A DNA stretch of 38,130 nt from Pseudomonadota bacterium (GCA_005777155.1 SXNM01000194.1:1-38130); one strand, 5' to 3'. Shown: positions 8,054-19,351, counted from the first letter of the stretch. Translations and numbers: made by a program. Notes: generated by a model from the letters alone, not told the origin.

Positions 8054-8695
8054 CTAGCCGGCGATCGCGGCGGTCCCGAGCTCCGCAAACCACAGATAAA
8101 GCACCACCCGTGGCACGCGCAACAGGGAAACCAAGAGAAAGGTCCGCCAGCGCATGCCAAGGGCGCCGGCCGCCCAGACGAACCAAGCGTAAGGCGCGGG
8201 GATCATCGCCGCCAGCGCTAGCGCGATCCAGCCGTGGCGGGCGATCACCGCTTGCGCTCGCGCGCCCCTGGTCGCCAGCAGCGTCGCGATCTTCGGCATT
8301 TGCGCCAGACGTCGGCCCGCCGCGAACCCCACAGGGCCCGCGGCGAGGGTGCCGATGCAGCCCCACGCCGCCGCCTCCCAGAACGGCACGCCGCCGAGCA
8401 GGGCGAAGGTCGTCACGGCCTCCAGGGGCATGGGCACGACAAGGAAGATCGGCACGAAGTACGCGACCGCCACCGCCCAGCCGCCTGTGGCCTCGACGAA
8501 GACGCGCGCCGCTGCGATCACCGGCTCGCGGAAGGCGATCCCCAAGCCGATGGCGGCGCTGGCGACGACAAGCAGGCCGAGCGCCGCGCGCCACAGGAGC
8601 GATCCCAGATCGGCGTCGGCCGCCTGCCCGCCTTGACCCACGGGCGCCGGCGCCGACGTCACCGCGCCACCAACCGCGGCCCGCACAAGGCGCAT
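8054..8695 (-). CDS. VTT/DedA-type (SNARE-associated) membrane protein
   Basis: This encodes 213 residues. After a 30-residue polar N-terminus there are about five hydrophobic segments. The central region matches the VTT/DedA layout: two re-entrant or paired helices rich in Gly/Pro (PIFLVVPMPLEAVTTFALLGG and GCIGTLAAGPVGFAAGRRLA), then RHGWIALALAAMIPAPYAW and a terminal pair of helices with LLRVPRVVLYLWFAELG. Some family members move undecaprenyl phosphate or other lipids across the membrane; whether this one does cannot be told. The start overlaps the end of the upstream polytopic membrane protein gene by 37 bases, and moaD follows after 28 bases, so it sits in the middle of a continuous transcript. 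Confidence 0.8.
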   Translation of the reverse strand: MRLVRAAVGGAVTSAPAPVGQGGQAADADLGSLLWRAALGLLVVASAAIGLGIAFREPVIAAARVFVEATGGWAVAVAYFVPIFLVVPMPLEAVTTFALLGGVPFWEAAAWGCIGTLAAGPVGFAAGRRLAQMPKIATLLATRGARAQAVIARHGWIALALAAMIPAPYAWFVWAAGALGMRWRTFLLVSLLRVPRVVLYLWFAELGTAAIAG

Positions 8696-10503
8696 GCCCG
8701 CTCAGGTGGCTGCTGCGGCGCCATCGGTGGGCCATCGACGCAGCGCGTTGCCCCTGCCAACTCGGCGAGCACCCGCGAACCAGCGACGCCGCCGGTGGCG
8801 TACGCATGCCGCCGCCACGCTGCCAGTCGGTGCGCGCCCGCCGCGACGAGCAGGCAAGCGCCAGGCTGCGGGCGGTCGCCATGCAGAAATGGGATCCAGC
8901 GCCGATCGTGCAGCCCCACCTCAGGCGCCGGCTCGATCGGGCTCCAGCCGAGGACAGCAGACGCCATAAAGCTGTGCACCGGCCAGTGCGGATGCAGGAC
9001 GCCCTGCACCGCGTAGCCATCGGCTCGCACCGCGTCGGCGAGCGACAACAGCGAGAGATCGACCAGCGGCGAGACCTGGGCCCACGGTCGTAGCCCAGCG
9101 CGCTCCTGGTACCCCACCACCATCGCCAGGTTGGATTGTGCCACCCGACCAGGCGCGAAGACCGCCAAGACCACCGTCAGCGCCAACAACTGCAGCGCCA
9201 GCGTCCGCCGCGCCAAGATCGTCGCCACCGACCCGGACTGTGGTGGCGCCCTGCCGCCCAGCGCCGTCACCGTCACGGCGACCGCGGCACCGGCGGCGGC
9301 CGCCACGGCGCACAGGCCCATCATCTCTGGCCACATGCCATGCTTGAAGAAGTAGTACTCACGAGGCCACTCCGGTTGCAACAGGTGCAGGACGACGACC
9401 AGGGCGCCGAACATGACCTGAACCCACACCGCCGCCGCCAGCGCCCTCGCCTTCGGCTGGAGCAGCAGCAGCAAGAACGCCCCCGCTCCACCGAGGGACA
9501 GCCCGAGCAGGCGGCCGTACACCGTCGGGTGCAAGAGCGACCCAGGCTTGGCCCACGACAGGCTGAGCTGTGCCATCAAGAGCGCCGCCTGCAGCGCCGC
9601 CAGCGCGCTGAGGCCGAGCAACAGGGCCCGGGCGGCAAAGGGCCAGCACGGCGGCGCCACTCCAAGGCGCGATGGCCAGGGCGGGGCTCGCCTCGCCGCA
9701 GCGGCCGCCAGCAGCGCCACCCCGACCAGCAGGGCAGGCAGGTCCATGGCGTAGCTGTAGCGCATCGCCACGACCCCGACCAGCGACACCACCAGCGCCT
9801 CGCCGAGGCCGCCCGCGCAGGCCAAACCGACCCAGAGCAGGGCCCAAGGCAGCAGGGCGTGGAGCTGCGCGACGAAGCCCTCGGCGGCGAGGTAATGCAG
9901 CACGGCGAAGCCGAATTCTTCGGCAAAGACGCAGAGAGAGAGCGCGGCCCCCACCGCCGCCCCGAGCGCCGGGCGGCCCCGCCAGCCGGCGCTCGCCGCC
10001 CGCACCACCCCGAGCCCGAGCAGCGAGAGGGCTGCCCCGGTTGGCAGGTGCACGGCGAACGCCGCGGCGTCGGCCATGGGCAGGTCGAACGCCTGTGAGA
10101 GCGTCCACAGGGTCATGTGCCAGCCAGTGCAACCGAGGTAGACGCCTGGCATCCTGTCGGCGAGCTGGGCGGCGATCCACAGGTGGTTGCCGAAGTCTCC
10201 GCCGCCGATGGTGACGAGCCCCTGCGGCGCCGAGATCACCAGCAGCTGCACCATGCGCAGCGGCAGCCAGGCGGCGACGAGCAGCGCCGGAACCCCAAAC
10301 TCAAGGCGCACGCCGCCACGACGGAGGGTCGCCGCGAGCGCCGCCGCCCAGACCGCGAGCGCAAGCACCACACCGCCGATCGCGCTGCCCGCCATCGACC
10401 ACCGCAGCCCCGACCGCAGCGCCGCCGCCGGCAGCATGCCGCCGAGCAGCGCCGCCGGCAGCCCGACGACGACAAAGATCGAGAGCGCCAAGGCGAGGCG
10501 CAT
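8659..10503 (-). CDS. Large polytopic membrane protein, possibly GT-C-fold
   Basis: This encodes 614 residues from ATG 10503; the open frame continues upstream only as a shadow of the preceding gene. There are about 12-13 hydrophobic helices, starting with MRLALALSIFVVVGLPAALL. After the third helix comes a loop with ISAPQGLVTIGGGDFGNHL and GVYLGCTGWHMTLWTLSQ. An acidic or His-containing first extracytoplasmic loop, many helices and a soluble C-terminal domain of about 170 residues fit the architecture of GT-C lipid-linked-sugar transferases, but no family signature is clear, so this is only an inference. The C-terminal region contains VVGYQERAGLRPWAQVSPL and VLHPHWPVHSFMASAVLGW. The gene lies 44 bases after the secreted modular protein gene and overlaps the VTT gene. 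Confidence 0.7.
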   Translation of the reverse strand: MRLALALSIFVVVGLPAALLGGMLPAAALRSGLRWSMAGSAIGGVVLALAVWAAALAATLRRGGVRLEFGVPALLVAAWLPLRMVQLLVISAPQGLVTIGGGDFGNHLWIAAQLADRMPGVYLGCTGWHMTLWTLSQAFDLPMADAAAFAVHLPTGAALSLLGLGVVRAASAGWRGRPALGAAVGAALSLCVFAEEFGFAVLHYLAAEGFVAQLHALLPWALLWVGLACAGGLGEALVVSLVGVVAMRYSYAMDLPALLVGVALLAAAAARRAPPWPSRLGVAPPCWPFAARALLLGLSALAALQAALLMAQLSLSWAKPGSLLHPTVYGRLLGLSLGGAGAFLLLLLQPKARALAAAVWVQVMFGALVVVLHLLQPEWPREYYFFKHGMWPEMMGLCAVAAAAGAAVAVTVTALGGRAPPQSGSVATILARRTLALQLLALTVVLAVFAPGRVAQSNLAMVVGYQERAGLRPWAQVSPLVDLSLLSLADAVRADGYAVQGVLHPHWPVHSFMASAVLGWSPIEPAPEVGLHDRRWIPFLHGDRPQPGACLLVAAGAHRLAAWRRHAYATGGVAGSRVLAELAGATRCVDGPPMAPQQPPERACALCGPRLVAR

Positions 10504-10547
10504 GGGCTCGACGCCAACGGCCGCAGCCCCGGTGCGCGAGGGCGCCG

Positions 10548-12743
<2,196 letters not shown>

Positions 12744-12780
12744 CGCGATCACCCCCTAGTTGCACACCGACCCAACGTCC

Positions 12781-12812
12781 GACGCTGCTCGGCCACGACG
12801 CTGCTCGGCCAC
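12781..12812. repeat. Two tandem copies of a 16-bp sequence upstream of the secreted protein gene
   Basis: GACGCTGCTCGGCCAC occurs at 12781-12796 and again, exactly, at 12797-12812, between the kinase stop and the secreted-protein start. The pair lies 38-69 bases upstream of that start codon, where a regulator binding as tandem dimers could act. It may equally be a recent duplication with no function. Confidence 0.6.
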
Positions 12813-12850
12813 GACGCGATCGGGCGCGCAAATCGTAGCAAGCGCATCGC

Positions 12851-14137
12851 CTAAGCGCTAGGTATCGGTGGGGGCTCATCTTCAATCATCAAGATGGCCG
12901 CAGGCGCCAGCACCTCGAACTCGTCCAGTGGGTCACCTTCGACCTTGGCGGTGTCGGTCCACCTTGCCGAGGCGTGAGCGCGCGCCACCGCGATCTCGGC
13001 GGCTGTACGCGGCGCACGGCGCTCGGTCGAGGTACCGAGAGCGCGCCGGGCTAGACGCGGCGGGCCACCCGACCTCACGTCGCCGACTGGTCCCAACTCC
13101 GCTCGCGTCGGGCCCGCGGACACTACTGGGCTGGCTCCGACGACGGATCGCAGCGTCATCCGCATCTCGGCGGCATCAGCGAAGCGTCGCGCCGGCTCCT
13201 TGGCGAGCGCCTGCGTCACCAGCGCCGCGAGGGCCGGGCTGGCTTCTGGCCGCGCTGCCCGCAGATCTGGGACCGGTGTCAGCACGTGGTGCATCATGGT
13301 CATCAAAGGGTTGGCTTCTTCCGGGAATGGCGTGCCCCCGGTCAAGAGCTGATACAAGATGACGCCCACCGCGTAGAGGTCGGCACGGCCGTCGATGGAT
13401 TGACCGCGGGCCTGCTCCGGGCTCATGTAGGCCGGCGTCCCCAAGGCCTGCCCTACCTTGGTCATCTCGCTGCCCTCGCGGTGGGCGATGCCGAAGTCGA
13501 TGACCTTGACGATGCGGCCGCGCTCGCCGGCGCGGTGCAAAAAGATGTTGTCCGGCTTTAGATCGCGATGCACGAGGCCGCTGGCGTGCGCCTCGACCAG
13601 GCTGTTGAGGACGCCGATCGCGATCTGCGCCGCCTCGTCGATGGGCATCCGCTGCTGCGCCTGCCGCAGGTCTCGGATGCGCTGCGTGAGGCTATGGCCT
13701 CGCAGGCGCTCCATGATGAGGATCAGCTGCCCATCGGCGGTCTGGCCGACATCGTAGACTCGAATCGTGTTGCCGTGCGTCAACCGGCTGGTGATCTCGG
13801 CTTCACTGACGAAGCGACAGATATTGTCGGGATCGCTGGCGATGTAGGCCTTCGACATCACCTTGACTGCCAACTCCGCGTGCGTGTGCTCGTCGATCGC
13901 GCCGTAGACCTTGGCGAAGCCGCCGACGCCGATCACTTCGACGATCCGCACCTTGCCGTCGAGCAGCGCTCCTGGCCCGATCGACGCCGCATCGCAGCCC
14001 ACGGGCCGCACGGTCGGCGCCCCCTCGACCTCGCAGCATCGAGCGACGGTCTGGCCGCCGCAGAGGGGACAGACGCGCCACGCTGCCGTCCCGCTCGTCG
14101 CGTCAGGTCGCAGAGGCTTGGCGTTGACCTGCGGCAT
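12851..14137 (-). CDS. Cytoplasmic Hanks-type serine/threonine protein kinase with N-terminal zinc-ribbon-like motif
   Basis: This encodes 428 residues. Kinase motifs are all present: glycine loop GVGGFAKVYG (70-79), ATP lysine in AVKVM (K92), HRDLKPDN (190-197), IDFG with D214, and the activation-segment end GTPAYMSPEQA (233-243). The kinase domain ends near residue 335. Ahead of it, Cys23-x2-Cys26 and Cys34-Cys35 (VCPLCGGQTVARCC) could bind zinc. The C-terminal about 95 residues are Ala/Arg/Pro-rich, with no membrane segment and no PASTA or other sensor, so this should be a soluble kinase. Substrates are unknown. The start (ATG 14137) has only a weak AGGA upstream. The gene is divergent from the giant Cys-rich/RCC1 lipoprotein and lies 107 bases upstream of the secreted modular protein on the same strand. 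Confidence 0.93.
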   Translation of the reverse strand: MPQVNAKPLRPDATSGTAAWRVCPLCGGQTVARCCEVEGAPTVRPVGCDAASIGPGALLDGKVRIVEVIGVGGFAKVYGAIDEHTHAELAVKVMSKAYIASDPDNICRFVSEAEITSRLTHGNTIRVYDVGQTADGQLILIMERLRGHSLTQRIRDLRQAQQRMPIDEAAQIAIGVLNSLVEAHASGLVHRDLKPDNIFLHRAGERGRIVKVIDFGIAHREGSEMTKVGQALGTPAYMSPEQARGQSIDGRADLYAVGVILYQLLTGGTPFPEEANPLMTMMHHVLTPVPDLRAARPEASPALAALVTQALAKEPARRFADAAEMRMTLRSVVGASPVVSAGPTRAELGPVGDVRSGGPPRLARRALGTSTERRAPRTAAEIAVARAHASARWTDTAKVEGDPLDEFEVLAPAAILMIEDEPPPIPSA

Positions 14138-14451
14138 CCGCGACGTCCTAGCTGGCGACTCGCCTCAAAAGCGTCGGCGCGGTGGCCGCTGTGGCCGATG
14201 AGACCCGCACGGCTGCGCTGAAGCCCGATCCCAGCCACCCCCAGGCTATCCGGCAGAGCCGTCCCAGGCAAGGTCGAAGTCCCCGGGTCAACCGGCGCCG
14301 TCGCCATCTACCCTTGCGAGAGAGACCGCGCTGTCGGCGATCTCCGCTGTCCGCATCGACCGCACCGCCCCGCTGACCTGTCCCCGCGTCGAGGGCCTGT
14401 GGCACGTTGCAGCCTGCCGCGCCGTTCTGCTGGCCGGTGCACGGAGGCCAG
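14138..14451. other. Divergent intergenic region between the kinase and the giant lipoprotein
   Basis: There is no supportable gene in this stretch. It must carry promoters for the kinase (leftward) and the lipoprotein (rightward), but I could not identify a convincing -35/-10 pair in either direction. A GGAGG Shine-Dalgarno at 14443-14447 precedes the GTG start at 14452 by four bases. Confidence 0.4.
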
Positions 14452-16463
14452 GTGAACTCCATTGCGCGCTTCACCACCTATGTCGAGACCTTGGCCGCGA
14501 TTGGGCTGTCCGCCTGCGACGACCCCGGGCCAGCGCCCATCGACGCCGCCGACGGGGGCCCTCCCTCGAGGTCGACGTCAGCGGCGCCGACTGCAAGGTC
14601 GCAGCCGACTGTCCGTCGCCCGCCAATCCATGCGCTGTCGCCACTTGCAGCGTCGACGGCCAGTGCGGCAGCGGCGCGGCCGCCGACGGCAGCCCGTGCA
14701 GCGACAACGACCCCTGCACCGCGGCCGTGGCCTGTCTAGGTGGCGTCTGCGCCGGCCCCTCGACCTGCGCCTGCAAGACCGACGGCGATTGCAAGCCTTT
14801 CGAGGACGGAGACGCCTGCAATGGCACGCTCTTCTGCGACGCCAGCGGCGCCAAGCCGGTCTGCGTCGTGCTGCCGAGCTCGCGGATCACTTGCCGTAGC
14901 GCCTCCGACACCGCCTGCAGCGCGAACCAGTGCGAACCGACGACCGGCGCTTGCACCGCCAAAGCACGCTCGGACGGCACCGCTTGCGACGACGGTGACG
15001 TCTGTACGACGAAGGACGCCTGCGCCGCCGGCGTCTGCGCTGGCCAGAGCGCCTGCGCCTGTAAGTCCGACGCCGACTGCCAGGCATTCGACGACGGCGA
15101 CCTCTGCACGGGCACCCTCTACTGTGCCGACCTCGGTAGCCCTGCCGCGGCCTGCAAGGTCAACCCGGCGACCGTCATCACCTGCGACGGCAGCGACGAC
15201 GGCCCCTGCATATCTAACCAGTGCCAAGCCAAGGATGGCACCTGCAAGCTCCTCGCCAAGGCCGACGGCAGCGGCTGCGACCTCGACGGCTCCAGCTGTT
15301 CGCTCGACCTCTGCAAGGCGAGCGTCTGCAAACCGGGCGCCCTCGCTGAGCCCTGCGACTGCAAGAACGACGCCGACTGCTCGGCCTTTATTGATGGAAA
15401 CCTATGCAACGGAGAGCTGTTCTGCAGCAAGGCTTCGGGACACTGTGAGTTGAACCCAGCGACCGTGGTGAGCTGCCCCACGGCTGACGACACCGCATGC
15501 CTGTCGCACCTGTGCAACCCTGCGTCCGGCCTATGCCAGACGACCACAAGCGCCGACGGCGCGGCCTGCGACGACGGCTGGACGTGCAGCGTTGGAGATC
15601 ACTGCGAGAAGGGCGCCTGCGTCGCCGGCAAAGGCGACTGCGTCTGCCAGCAGACCGCAGACTGCGAGGCCTACGCCGGCAGCAACGCCTGCGCCAAGCT
15701 CTATTGCGACAAGCCCGCCGGCGTCTGCAAGGTCAACCCGGCGACGCAGAAGACCTGCGACGAGGCGGCAGATCCTGCCTGCAGCGACATGGTCTGCCAT
15801 CTGCAGACGGGCAAGTGCGTACCGGTGCCCAAGAACGAAGGCGGTCCCTGTGAGGCCGATGGTACTTGGTGCACCAGCCTCGACATCTGCAAGGGCGGAT
15901 CGTGTCAACCCGCCACCAGCAAGTGCCCGTGCAAGGCCGACGTAGACTGTCTGGCCATGGATGACGGCGACGCCTGCAATGGCACGCTGTACTGCGACAA
16001 GCCGACCGGCACCTGCTTGGTCAACCCCGCGACCGTCAAGACCTGTGCTGGCGACGCTGGGCCCAGCAAGACCATGGCCTGCGACCCCAAGTCGGGTGCC
16101 TGCTCGGCCAAGGCCCAGACCGACGGCGCCGACTGCGACAGCGACGGCTTTGTCTGCACCGTCGAGGCCTGTAGCGGCGGCAGCTGCGCGCTCCAACAGC
16201 AGGGATGCCTGTGCTGGGAGGCCGCCGACTGCGCGCCCTTCGAGGATGGCGACGCCTGTAACGGCAAGCTCTACTGCGACAAGACCGCCGGCCCACCGGC
16301 CTGCAAGCTCAACCCGGCGTCGGTCGTCACCTGCGCGCAATCGGGGAGCGCCCCCTGCCAGTCCAAGATGTGCAACCCTGCCACTGGTAGCTGCGACGCC
16401 AGCGCCACGCCCGACGGTACCCCCTGTCCCGACGCCAGCGCTTGCACCAGCGGCGAGGTCTGA
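14452..16463 (+). CDS. Giant Cys-rich/RCC1 lipoprotein, N-terminal part (frameshifted, ends at an in-frame TGA)
   Basis: The N-terminus reads from GTG 14452 (GGAGG upstream): VNSIARFTTYVETLAAIG, then lipobox LSAC (Cys22) and the linker DDPGPAPIDAADGG. At the GGGGG run 14554-14558 the sensible frame shifts by one base. Adding one G rejoins it to PSLEVDVSGADCKVAADC and the downstream frame, so one base seems to be missing. From about 14750 there are six Cys-rich repeats of about 95 residues, each opening with a CxCK/Q..DC-type motif, then DDGDACNGTLYC-type and VNPATVxTC-type motifs with about 14 cysteines. The frame ends at TGA 16461-16463, but the same frame continues as the RCC1 part. Restored, the gene would encode about 1,523 residues (14452-19022). 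The repeats look disulfide-bonded and extracellular; no enzymatic domain is seen. As it stands it is a pseudogene or carries sequence errors. Confidence 0.75.
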
Positions 16464-16490
16464 AAGGGCGGCGCCTGCGCCACCAAAGCC

Positions 16491-19022
16491 GTGGTCTGCG
16501 ACGACGGCCTCTCTTGCACGGTCGACAGCTGCAACTCCGGCACCGGCTGCGTTTTCTCGAAGGCCAGCGACCTCGACCCCTGCGACGACGGCAACGCCTG
16601 CAGCGAGAACGACGGCTGCCAAAAAGGCCTCTGCATGGGCCAGAGCCCGCTCGTCTGCCAGGATGGCGACCTCTGCACCACGGACGCCTGTGACCCCAAG
16701 ACTGGGTGCACCGCCGCCGTGAGCCAGGTCGGGGCGCCGTGCCCGAGCGGCATCTGCGGGGTCGGCGGCTGCGTCGTCGCCGCCGGCCGGACCATCGGCG
16801 CCAGCAGCTCCAGCCAGGCTTTTGCCGTCTTCGCGGGCGCGGTCTTGGGCTGGGGGCGCAACGTCCACGGCATGTTACCGTCGAAGGCGGTCGGCGAAGG
16901 GCCGCATCCGCCCCTCGTCTTGAGCGTTGGGGGCCTCGTTTTGGTCGGCGCCTCGGAGTCGCGCGCCTGCGGTGTCGACGGCCTCGGCGCCCTGACCTGC
17001 TGGGGCCGCAACGGCAAGGGCGTGGCGTTTGCGCCGACAAAGGTGACGACGCCGGTCCCAATCGTTCAGGTCGTCGGTCACGCCGACACGGCGCTCCTGC
17101 TCGGCACCGACGGCGCCGTCTACAGCCTATCGCCGCTCGCGGCGCCGCTCGGGGTCACCAAGCTGGTCACGCCGCAGGGGGTCAAGCCCTTCATCCAGAT
17201 CGCCAGCGGCGATGGCGTCGGCTGCGCGCTGCAGAGCACCGGGACGCCCTACTGCTGGGGCGACAACGACTTCGGCCAGCTTGGCCAGGGCGCCGGCAAG
17301 GCCACGGGTGGCACTCCGGCCTCGCAGCCTCTGCCGGTGTCGCTGACTGGGGTCGTCGATCTCTGCGCTGGCAGCGGTTTCGTCTGCGCCATCGATGACA
17401 AGGGCGCGGTGCGCTGCTGGGGCGCTGGCGAGAGCGGGCCGCTCGGCGACGGCCAGGGCAAGAACGCGCCGGCGCCGGTCCTGGTCAAGGACACCGACAA
17501 GGCCGCTCCCGGCGGCCCGGCCGCCAAAGCCCTGCGCTGCGCGATTGCCCATGCCTGCCTGCAGGCGTCGGACGGCCGCGTCCTGTGCTGGGGCGACAAC
17601 ACGCGCGGTGGGCTCGGGGTCGGTGATACCGCGCCGCGTTCGACGCCGACGCCGTTGCTCAAGGCTGACGCTGCGGTGTTCAAGCTGCCGGGCGGCAAGC
17701 TCATGACGACCGCGGGCGGCGGCTGTGTGCTCGGCGGTGGCAGCGCCCACTGCTGGGGCGACGACGCGGAGGGGGTGCTCGGCCTGTGGCAGGCGGGCAC
17801 CCAAACAGACCCGCTGATCCCGTCGCAAGTTCGCAAGGCAGACGGCAGCAATTTGGCCGGAGTGACCGAGCTCGTGGGAAGCGAGGGGGCCTACTGCGCC
17901 TCGACGCTTAGCAATCCGAACGACGTCGAGTCGCCGAACGCGTGGTGGTGCTGGGGCGACAACGAGGGCGGCATCACCGGACTTCAGGGCAAGTTCGGCA
18001 GGACGCTGCAGGTCGCGACCCCGACACCGCTGCTCGCCGCCTCGTCGATCGTCGTGGTGACCCCGGACGAGGGCTGCCAAGTCCTCGTCGAGGGCGGCTT
18101 CGACAAGCTGTTGTGCTGGGGCCGCAACATCGCCGGCGCGAAGCTCGGGGTCGACGACGGCAAACCGGTGCCGCTACCGGTGCTGCTCAACAACGTCAGC
18201 GATGTGAGCCAGCTCGTGCGATCGGCTAATCACGCCTGTGCCAGCAGTGGCGGCGGGAAGCTGCAGTGCTGGGGCCAGGGCGGCTTCGGCGCGATCGGCA
18301 CCGGTTCGACGCCCAAGTCTGCGACCCCTCAGCAGATCTCCTGGTCTGATGGCATCGGCAACCTGTCCATTGGTCCTTTTCACAGCTGCGCCACCAACCT
18401 GATGTCGGTGGCCAAGTGCTGGGGCAACAACACCAACGGCGCGCTGGGCCTCGGTACGAAGGGGCCCGTCGTGCCGAGCCCCACCTTCGTCACCGGCAGC
18501 CAGACGATGACCCACATCGCCGTCGGTACCCTCCACACCTGCGCGCTCGACGGCGCCGGCAAGGTCTACTGCTTCGGTCTCAACGGCGGCGTGATGAATG
18601 CCCTGGGCCTCGAGAACGACACGGTCTTCGACAAGCCGACTGCGGGTCTCGCCGCCGGCATCGGTGGCGCCGGTCAGCCCAAGGCGAAGGCGCTGTCGGT
18701 CGGCAACGGCGCAAGCTGCATCATCGATGACGGCGACGTCGCGCACTGCTGGGGCAACAACGTCGTCGGACAGCTCGGCTTCGGCACGCCCAATGCCGTC
18801 GGGTTCGACAAGCAGCCTGGCTCCCCGCTCGGCCTGCCCAAGGTCCAGCGCATCGTGCTGGGCTCTTACTCCGGCTGTGCGCTAACGTTCGGCAAAGGCG
18901 GCGCGGGCCCCCCGACCGCCGAGGTCTGGTGTTGGGGCACGCGCACAGGTGGGCAGACCGGGCGCGGCGTGCACATGCGGACCCACGCCATCGTGCGCCT
19001 GTTGCCGGTGGCCGAGACTTAG
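16491..19022 (+). CDS. Giant Cys-rich/RCC1 lipoprotein, C-terminal part (RCC1-type propeller repeats)
   Basis: This is in the same frame as the preceding part, 28 bases after the TGA; a GTG at 16491 could restart translation, but there is no clear Shine-Dalgarno site. About 90 residues finish the Cys-rich region (DDGLSCTVDSCN, CDDGNACSENDGC). From about 16840 to the end there are 12-13 RCC1-type repeats of roughly 50-60 residues, marked by CWGRNGKG, CWGDNDFGQLG, CWGDNTRGGLG, CWGNNTNGALG, CWGNNVVGQLG and similar. This predicts one or two seven-bladed beta-propellers. In bacteria such repeats occur in surface proteins and are generally thought to be interaction platforms. Nearly every blade has a Cys before WG. 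Codon use and reading frame are clean for 2.5 kb beyond the TGA, so the lesion is recent or an error. Confidence 0.8.
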   Translation: MVCDDGLSCTVDSCNSGTGCVFSKASDLDPCDDGNACSENDGCQKGLCMGQSPLVCQDGDLCTTDACDPKTGCTAAVSQVGAPCPSGICGVGGCVVAAGRTIGASSSSQAFAVFAGAVLGWGRNVHGMLPSKAVGEGPHPPLVLSVGGLVLVGASESRACGVDGLGALTCWGRNGKGVAFAPTKVTTPVPIVQVVGHADTALLLGTDGAVYSLSPLAAPLGVTKLVTPQGVKPFIQIASGDGVGCALQSTGTPYCWGDNDFGQLGQGAGKATGGTPASQPLPVSLTGVVDLCAGSGFVCAIDDKGAVRCWGAGESGPLGDGQGKNAPAPVLVKDTDKAAPGGPAAKALRCAIAHACLQASDGRVLCWGDNTRGGLGVGDTAPRSTPTPLLKADAAVFKLPGGKLMTTAGGGCVLGGGSAHCWGDDAEGVLGLWQAGTQTDPLIPSQVRKADGSNLAGVTELVGSEGAYCASTLSNPNDVESPNAWWCWGDNEGGITGLQGKFGRTLQVATPTPLLAASSIVVVTPDEGCQVLVEGGFDKLLCWGRNIAGAKLGVDDGKPVPLPVLLNNVSDVSQLVRSANHACASSGGGKLQCWGQGGFGAIGTGSTPKSATPQQISWSDGIGNLSIGPFHSCATNLMSVAKCWGNNTNGALGLGTKGPVVPSPTFVTGSQTMTHIAVGTLHTCALDGAGKVYCFGLNGGVMNALGLENDTVFDKPTAGLAAGIGGAGQPKAKALSVGNGASCIIDDGDVAHCWGNNVVGQLGFGTPNAVGFDKQPGSPLGLPKVQRIVLGSYSGCALTFGKGGAGPPTAEVWCWGTRTGGQTGRGVHMRTHAIVRLLPVAET

Positions 19023-19351
19023 CCCGCGGCCTCGGCCTGGCGCTGGCCTAGCCCCAGACCTTGGCGCCGGCCACCGCATGACGCCTCCAGCGCCATTGCC
19101 TGCAGAGCTCGGCCGCGCCGGGGCTGTCTTGAGCGGCGCCACCATCACGCGACGTCTGCCAAAGGGCGCCCGACCCCCTCGCCGCCGCAGCGAGCCGTGG
19201 TAGACAGCGGCTGCGTCTTCGCATTGTCGCTGCCGGTCGTCGCTGAGTGGCTACCGCCTTGACCCCCGTGCCACCCCGACTGACACTTTCACCCCGCCGC
19301 CGGCAACCTCCCCGGGGAAGTCAGCTTGCGGCCTATCGTCACGGAGCACCC
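19023..19351. other. Intergenic region before the prolyl isomerase pair
   Basis: I see no gene and no strong hairpin here. The GGCC-rich sequence just after the RCC1 stop (19028-19055) can pair weakly with itself. A TTGACC at about 19258 could be a -35 element for the isomerase genes, but no matching -10 is evident. GGAG at 19343-19346 serves as the Shine-Dalgarno for the ATG at 19352. Confidence 0.35.

Noticed and set aside
14551-14562. Programmed -1 ribosomal frameshift at GGGGG
   Set aside because: The direction would fit, but the codons C-GGG-GGC do not make a good X-XXY-YYZ slippery site and no downstream stimulator is visible. A missing base is simpler.
16461-16510. Selenocysteine insertion at the in-frame TGA
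   Set aside because: The TGA sits at a Cys position, but only a 4-bp GGCG/CGCC stem lies downstream, in a structural repeat protein rather than a redox enzyme. It is listed as a question, not a call.
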